Of a stretch of DNA of 6,914 nucleotides, positions 4,608 to 6,914 are shown in pieces; the stretch's first letter is position 1, and each line of letters opens with the position of its first letter. The position numbers and the translations under genes are program-made. The notes beneath the pieces are model-generated. The model had not been told where the DNA came from and made no database searches. It saw only the letters and a list, made by a program, of their open reading frames with translations. The DNA is from JBBQVZ01 sp038211015 (GTDB taxonomy: Bacteria; Actinomycetota; UBA4738; HRBIN12): assembly GCA_038211015.1 (NCBI GenBank), contig JBBQVZ010000151.1, positions 1-6,914 on the forward strand, in the 5' to 3' direction.

Positions 4608-5995
4608 CCGGGTTCCGCACGGAATCCGACAGCATGGGCGAGGTCCAGGTCGAGGCCACCCGCTATTGGGGTGCACAGACCGAGCGGTCGCTCCACCACT
4701 TCTCGATCGGCGACCCCTCCTCCGAACGCATGCCGCTCGAGGTCGTTCACGCGCTGGGAGTGCTGAAGAAGGCTGCGGCCATGGTGAACCAGGGCGACGG
4801 ACACCTCGACCTCGAGCTCGCGAACCTCATCGTCGCCGCGGCCGACGAGGTCATCGACGGGACGCTCGACGAGCATTTCCCGCTGTTCGTGTGGCAGACC
4901 GGTTCCGGCACGCAGACCAACATGAACGTCAACGAGGTCGTCTCGAACCGCGCGATCGAGATGGCCGGAGGCGAGATGGGCTCGAAGTCGCCGGTCCATC
5001 CGAACGATCACGTGAACATGTCGCAGTCCTCCAACGACACGTTCCCGACCGCGATGCACATCGCGGCGGCTGAGACGATCGTTCGCCGCCTGCTACCGAG
5101 CGTCATGGCGTTGCGGGACGCGCTGGCGGCGCGTGCAGAGGAGTTCGCCGACATCGTGAAGATCGGGCGGACACACTTGCAGGACGCCGTCCCCCTCACG
5201 CTCGGCCAGGAGTTCGGCGGGTACGTCGCCCAGCTCGACGCCGACATCCGGCGGATCGAGCTCACGCTCCCCGGTCTGTACGAGCTGGCGATCGGCGGCA
5301 CCGCCGTCGGCACGGGGTTGAACGCCCCACCGGGATTCGCCGAGGCGACCGCCGCGAAGATCGCGGAGCTCACCGGCTTGTCGTTCGTTTCGGCGCCCAA
5401 CAAGTTCGCGGCGCTCGCGGCCCATGACGCCCTCGTCTTCACATCCGGCGCGCTCGCGACGCTGGCGGCGTCGCTCATGAAGATCGCGAACGACATCCGG
5501 CTGCTGGGGTCGGGGCCGCGGAGCGGGTTGGGCGAGCTGATCCTTCCCGAGAACGAGCCCGGCTCGTCGATCATGCCGGGCAAGGTCAACCCGACGCAGT
5601 GCGAGGCCATGACGATGGTCGCGTGCCAGGTGTTCGGCAACGACGCCGCCGTCACGTTCGCCGGCTCCCAGGGGAACCTGGAGCTGAACGTCTTCAAGCC
5701 GGTCATGATCCGCAACCTTCTGCACTCCACAAAGATCCTGGCCGACGTCTGCGGCACGTTCCGCGAGTTCTGCGTGGAAGGTCTGCAACCGAACAGGGAG
5801 CGGATCGATGATTTGGTGCATGGCTCGCTCATGCTCGTGACGGCCTTGACCCCGAAGATCGGCTACGACAACGCGGCCTCCATCGCGAAGAAGGCGCACC
5901 ACGAGGGGACGACCCTCAAGGAGGCGGCGCTGGCGCTCGGTCTCCTCACTGAGCAGGAGTACGACGACGCCGTTCGCCCGGCGAAGATGGTCTAG
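4604..5995 (+). CDS. fumC: Class II fumarate hydratase (fumarase C)
   Basis: The enzyme interconverts fumarate and L-malate in the TCA cycle, in the cytoplasm, as an iron-free homotetramer. The 463-residue length is right for the family. Visible signatures: TGSGTQTNMNVNEV (99-112), HPNDHVNMSQSSNDTFPTA (132-150, substrate site), KIGRTHLQDAVPLTLGQE (186-203) with the catalytic-base-region T190-H191, and the family signature GSSIMPGKVNP (320-330) with the catalytic Ser. These separate it from aspartase, whose sequence differs in the first block. The start is GTG 4604, giving VTGFRTESDSMGEVQV, which aligns with other fumarases. A TTG at 4562 would add 14 unrelated residues. It stands alone and is divergent from the cNMP-domain/oxidoreductase operon. 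A 9-codon leader ORF overlaps the start. Confidence 0.97.
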   Translation: MTGFRTESDSMGEVQVEATRYWGAQTERSLHHFSIGDPSSERMPLEVVHALGVLKKAAAMVNQGDGHLDLELANLIVAAADEVIDGTLDEHFPLFVWQTGSGTQTNMNVNEVVSNRAIEMAGGEMGSKSPVHPNDHVNMSQSSNDTFPTAMHIAAAETIVRRLLPSVMALRDALAARAEEFADIVKIGRTHLQDAVPLTLGQEFGGYVAQLDADIRRIELTLPGLYELAIGGTAVGTGLNAPPGFAEATAAKIAELTGLSFVSAPNKFAALAAHDALVFTSGALATLAASLMKIANDIRLLGSGPRSGLGELILPENEPGSSIMPGKVNPTQCEAMTMVACQVFGNDAAVTFAGSQGNLELNVFKPVMIRNLLHSTKILADVCGTFREFCVEGLQPNRERIDDLVHGSLMLVTALTPKIGYDNAASIAKKAHHEGTTLKEAALALGLLTEQEYDDAVRPAKMV

Positions 5996-6037
5996 GACCG
6001 AGCGAAGTCCAGCTGGAACTCGATCGTCCCGCACGGA

Positions 6038-6067
6038 TACCCTACGTGTTCCTGAACGACCGTTCAG
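6038..6067 (+). promoter_or_regulatory. Promoter-like -10 followed by a TetR-type palindrome
   Basis: TACCCT (6038-6043) is a possible -10, with TGGAAC 18 bp upstream as a weak -35. Nine bases on is the perfect palindrome CTGAACG-AC-CGTTCAG (6052-6067), 7-bp arms with a 2-bp centre. That form is typical of TetR-family operators. Bound there, a repressor would block transcription towards the AraC gene. No TetR gene is in the window, so the regulator would be encoded elsewhere. Confidence 0.45.
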
Positions 6068-6075
6068 TCCTGGAG

Positions 6076-6093
6076 GGAATCGCGCAGGATTCC
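6076..6093. repeat. Second inverted repeat in the fumC-AraC spacer
   Basis: GGAATC-GCGCAG-GATTCC has perfect 6-bp arms with a 6-bp spacer, just downstream of the TetR-like palindrome. It could be another protein site or a small hairpin. It lies upstream of the AraC gene's possible -10 TACCCT at 6119-6124. Confidence 0.35.
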
Positions 6094-6146
6094 GAAAACC
6101 GGGGCGCCGACGGGCGCGTACCCTTTGTGGAGAGAGAGGGGGGTGC

Positions 6147-6578
6147 ATGACCCTGTCCGACGGTGTCTCACCGAGCCCGCACCTGCAGCGCCGCATCCGC
6201 GAGGTGCAGGTCTTCCTCGAAGAGAACTTGGACCGAGACGTCGATCTGCGGACGATCGCTCGGGAGGCATCGCTCAGCCCCTACTACTTCACCAGGCAGT
6301 TCACCGCGTACGTCGGAGTGCCGCCGTATCGCTACCTGATCGGGCTGAGGATCGAGCGCGCGAAGGATCTCCTCCGCGGGTCGGAGCTGACCGTCACGCA
6401 GATCTGCCATCGCGTGGGGTTCAACTCGCTCAGCCATTTCACGACGACGTTCCACCAGCACACCGGCCTCAGCCCGTCCGTGTACCGGCGCCGCAAGGAC
6501 TGGGAGCAGGAGGCGTTCCGCTTCGGCCCGATCACCGACCGTCTGGTGCACCAGCCGAACAAGCGGATGAGCCTGTAA
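6147..6578 (+). CDS. Small AraC/XylS-family transcription regulator (DNA-binding domain only)
   Basis: The 143-residue protein is nearly all AraC-type DNA-binding domain. The first helix-turn-helix is at ~34-56 (LRTIAREASLSPYYFTRQF). The linker helix is RIERAKDLLRGSE. The second helix-turn-helix is at ~83-104 and ends in the family signature GFNSLSHFTTTFHQHTGLSP, then VYRRR. A 23-residue tail follows, rich in charged residues and without a known fold. There is no ligand-binding domain, as in the stand-alone SoxS/MarA-like members, so control is probably through its own expression. The start ATG 6147 follows a purine-rich GAGAGAGGGGGG Shine-Dalgarno ending 4 bp before it. The spacer upstream carries two inverted repeats. 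The target genes are not shown here. Confidence 0.95.
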   Translation: MTLSDGVSPSPHLQRRIREVQVFLEENLDRDVDLRTIAREASLSPYYFTRQFTAYVGVPPYRYLIGLRIERAKDLLRGSELTVTQICHRVGFNSLSHFTTTFHQHTGLSPSVYRRRKDWEQEAFRFGPITDRLVHQPNKRMSL

Positions 6579-6589
6579 GAAGGACGGCA

Positions 6590-6643
6590 GGCCCGGGGTC
6601 CCACCGAGAGAGGTGTGGCTCTTGACCGGTGGAGCCCCGGGCC
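6590..6643 (+). terminator. Long hairpin just after the AraC gene, possible terminator
   Basis: GGCCCGGGG-TC-CCACCG (6590-6606) pairs with CGGTGG-AG-CCCCGGGCC (6627-6643): 15 base pairs in 17, with a 2-base internal mismatch and 9-bp outer and 6-bp inner stems. The 20-base loop can itself form a 4-bp stem, AGAG/CTCT. It begins 11 bases after the stop codon. No U-tract follows, so this would be an actinomycete-style U-less terminator, or a structured RNA element. Confidence 0.45.
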
Positions 6644-6742
6644 CTTCCGGTCGCCGCGGCTGGAACCGAAGTTCCTGCCGGGGGTACCGACTGATGCGAC
6701 GACCGCGCCCACCTATTCCTACGCCCCTCACCCCCGCCGTTC

Positions 6743-6780
6743 CTTTCGGCTCCTTGCCGAGAGCTTGCGACTTCGTGCGA
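6743..6780 (+). other. Two small tandem hairpins
   Basis: CTTTCGGC-TCCTT-GCCGAGAG (6743-6763) has 8 pairs, one of them a GU wobble. It is followed by CTTGCG/TGCGAG (6764-6780), 6 pairs with two wobbles and a 5- to 6-base loop. They lie in the gene-free tail after the AraC gene. The role is unknown, and they could arise by chance in GC-rich DNA. Confidence 0.25.
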
Positions 6781-6914
6781 GGCACGCGGTCGAGTAGGGG
6801 GGGGGCCCCCGCGCTGGGGGGGGCCCACCCCCCGGTTGTGGAGGCAGCCCTGGAGGCGGGCCGGCGGGGGGGGGGGGGGCCCCGCCCCCGGGGGGGCCGC
6901 GGGTGTGTGGCGGG

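Larger units (their letters stand above)
6579..6914. other. Gene-free right end, ending in G/C homopolymer runs
   Basis: Apart from the hairpins listed above I see no gene here. A 60-codon plus-strand frame from 6615 has no family likeness and no usable Shine-Dalgarno. From 6797 on the sequence is a chain of runs: G9 at 6797-6805, G8 at 6816-6823, G14 at 6866-6879 and G7 at 6890-6896, mixed with C4-C6 runs. This composition fits sequencing or assembly error at a contig end better than real genome sequence. Confidence 0.6.

Noticed and set aside
5093..6196. Long minus-strand frame opposite fumC
   Set aside because: It is antisense to a clear fumarase and is rich in Arg and Pro, as GC-rich shadow frames are.
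6615..6797. 60-codon frame after the AraC gene
   Set aside because: Its GTG lies inside the long hairpin loop, with the purine tract only 1 base away, and the product matches nothing; likely not a gene.
6640..6800. A known riboswitch (ydaO, cobalamin, TPP or glycine type) or hammerhead ribozyme in the right tail
   Set aside because: I compared it with the consensus cores I know and none match; only generic hairpins are visible.
1..6914. CRISPR array, insertion sequence, integrase, toxin-antitoxin or defence genes
   Set aside because: I found no regularly spaced repeats, transposase or nuclease motifs, or terminal inverted repeats with target duplications.

Overview
The window is high-GC bacterial DNA with tightly packed genes on both strands. 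An ANTAR-domain regulator, an ECF-type sigma factor, GTG starts and the overall codon style suggest an actinomycete (Actinomycetota), probably an uncultured or environmental lineage. No gene here fixes the genus. The left edge cuts through a tRNA, and the last ~120 bases are G/C homopolymer runs that look like a poor-quality contig end.

Layout, left to right. (1) A CAT-anticodon tRNA (minus), missing its 3' acceptor end. (2) A metallo-beta-lactamase-fold hydrolase (minus) that keeps the HxHxDH motif and the family C-terminus but seems to lack the segment between them. (3) A ~200-bp divergent spacer with a possible promoter and a palindrome, then a small plus-strand protein with a Cys-x-Cys-x4-Cys cluster. 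(4) Its stop abuts the stop of a convergent ANTAR regulator (minus), giving TGATCA. The regulator has a degenerate receiver domain, and a 21-bp-spaced direct repeat with a perfect TATAAT lies just upstream of its start. (5) A plus-strand pair: a 60-residue acidic protein with a strong Shine-Dalgarno, overlapping by ATGA an ECF-type sigma factor. (6) The sigma factor's last 35 codons run antisense into the 3' end of a minus-strand operon. That operon encodes a stand-alone cyclic-nucleotide-binding-domain protein followed 5 bp later by an FAD-dependent DAO-family oxidoreductase. (7) Divergent from it is a complete class II fumarase (fumC), apparently preceded by a 9-codon leader ORF. (8) A 150-bp spacer with two inverted repeats, one resembling a TetR-family operator, leads to a small AraC-type regulator. 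A long hairpin follows it, then a gene-free tail.

The genes do not form one pathway. Regulators are concentrated here: ANTAR, ECF sigma, cNMP-binding and AraC proteins sit among three enzymes, one of which (FumC) belongs to the TCA cycle. The most interesting points are the coupled acidic ORF/sigma pair, the receiver domain without a phosphorylatable Asp, the repeat at the ANTAR promoter, the recurring short leader ORFs whose stops overlap the next start, and the internally deleted hydrolase. I did not find a clearly new multi-gene system such as a defence island, CRISPR array or mobile element.
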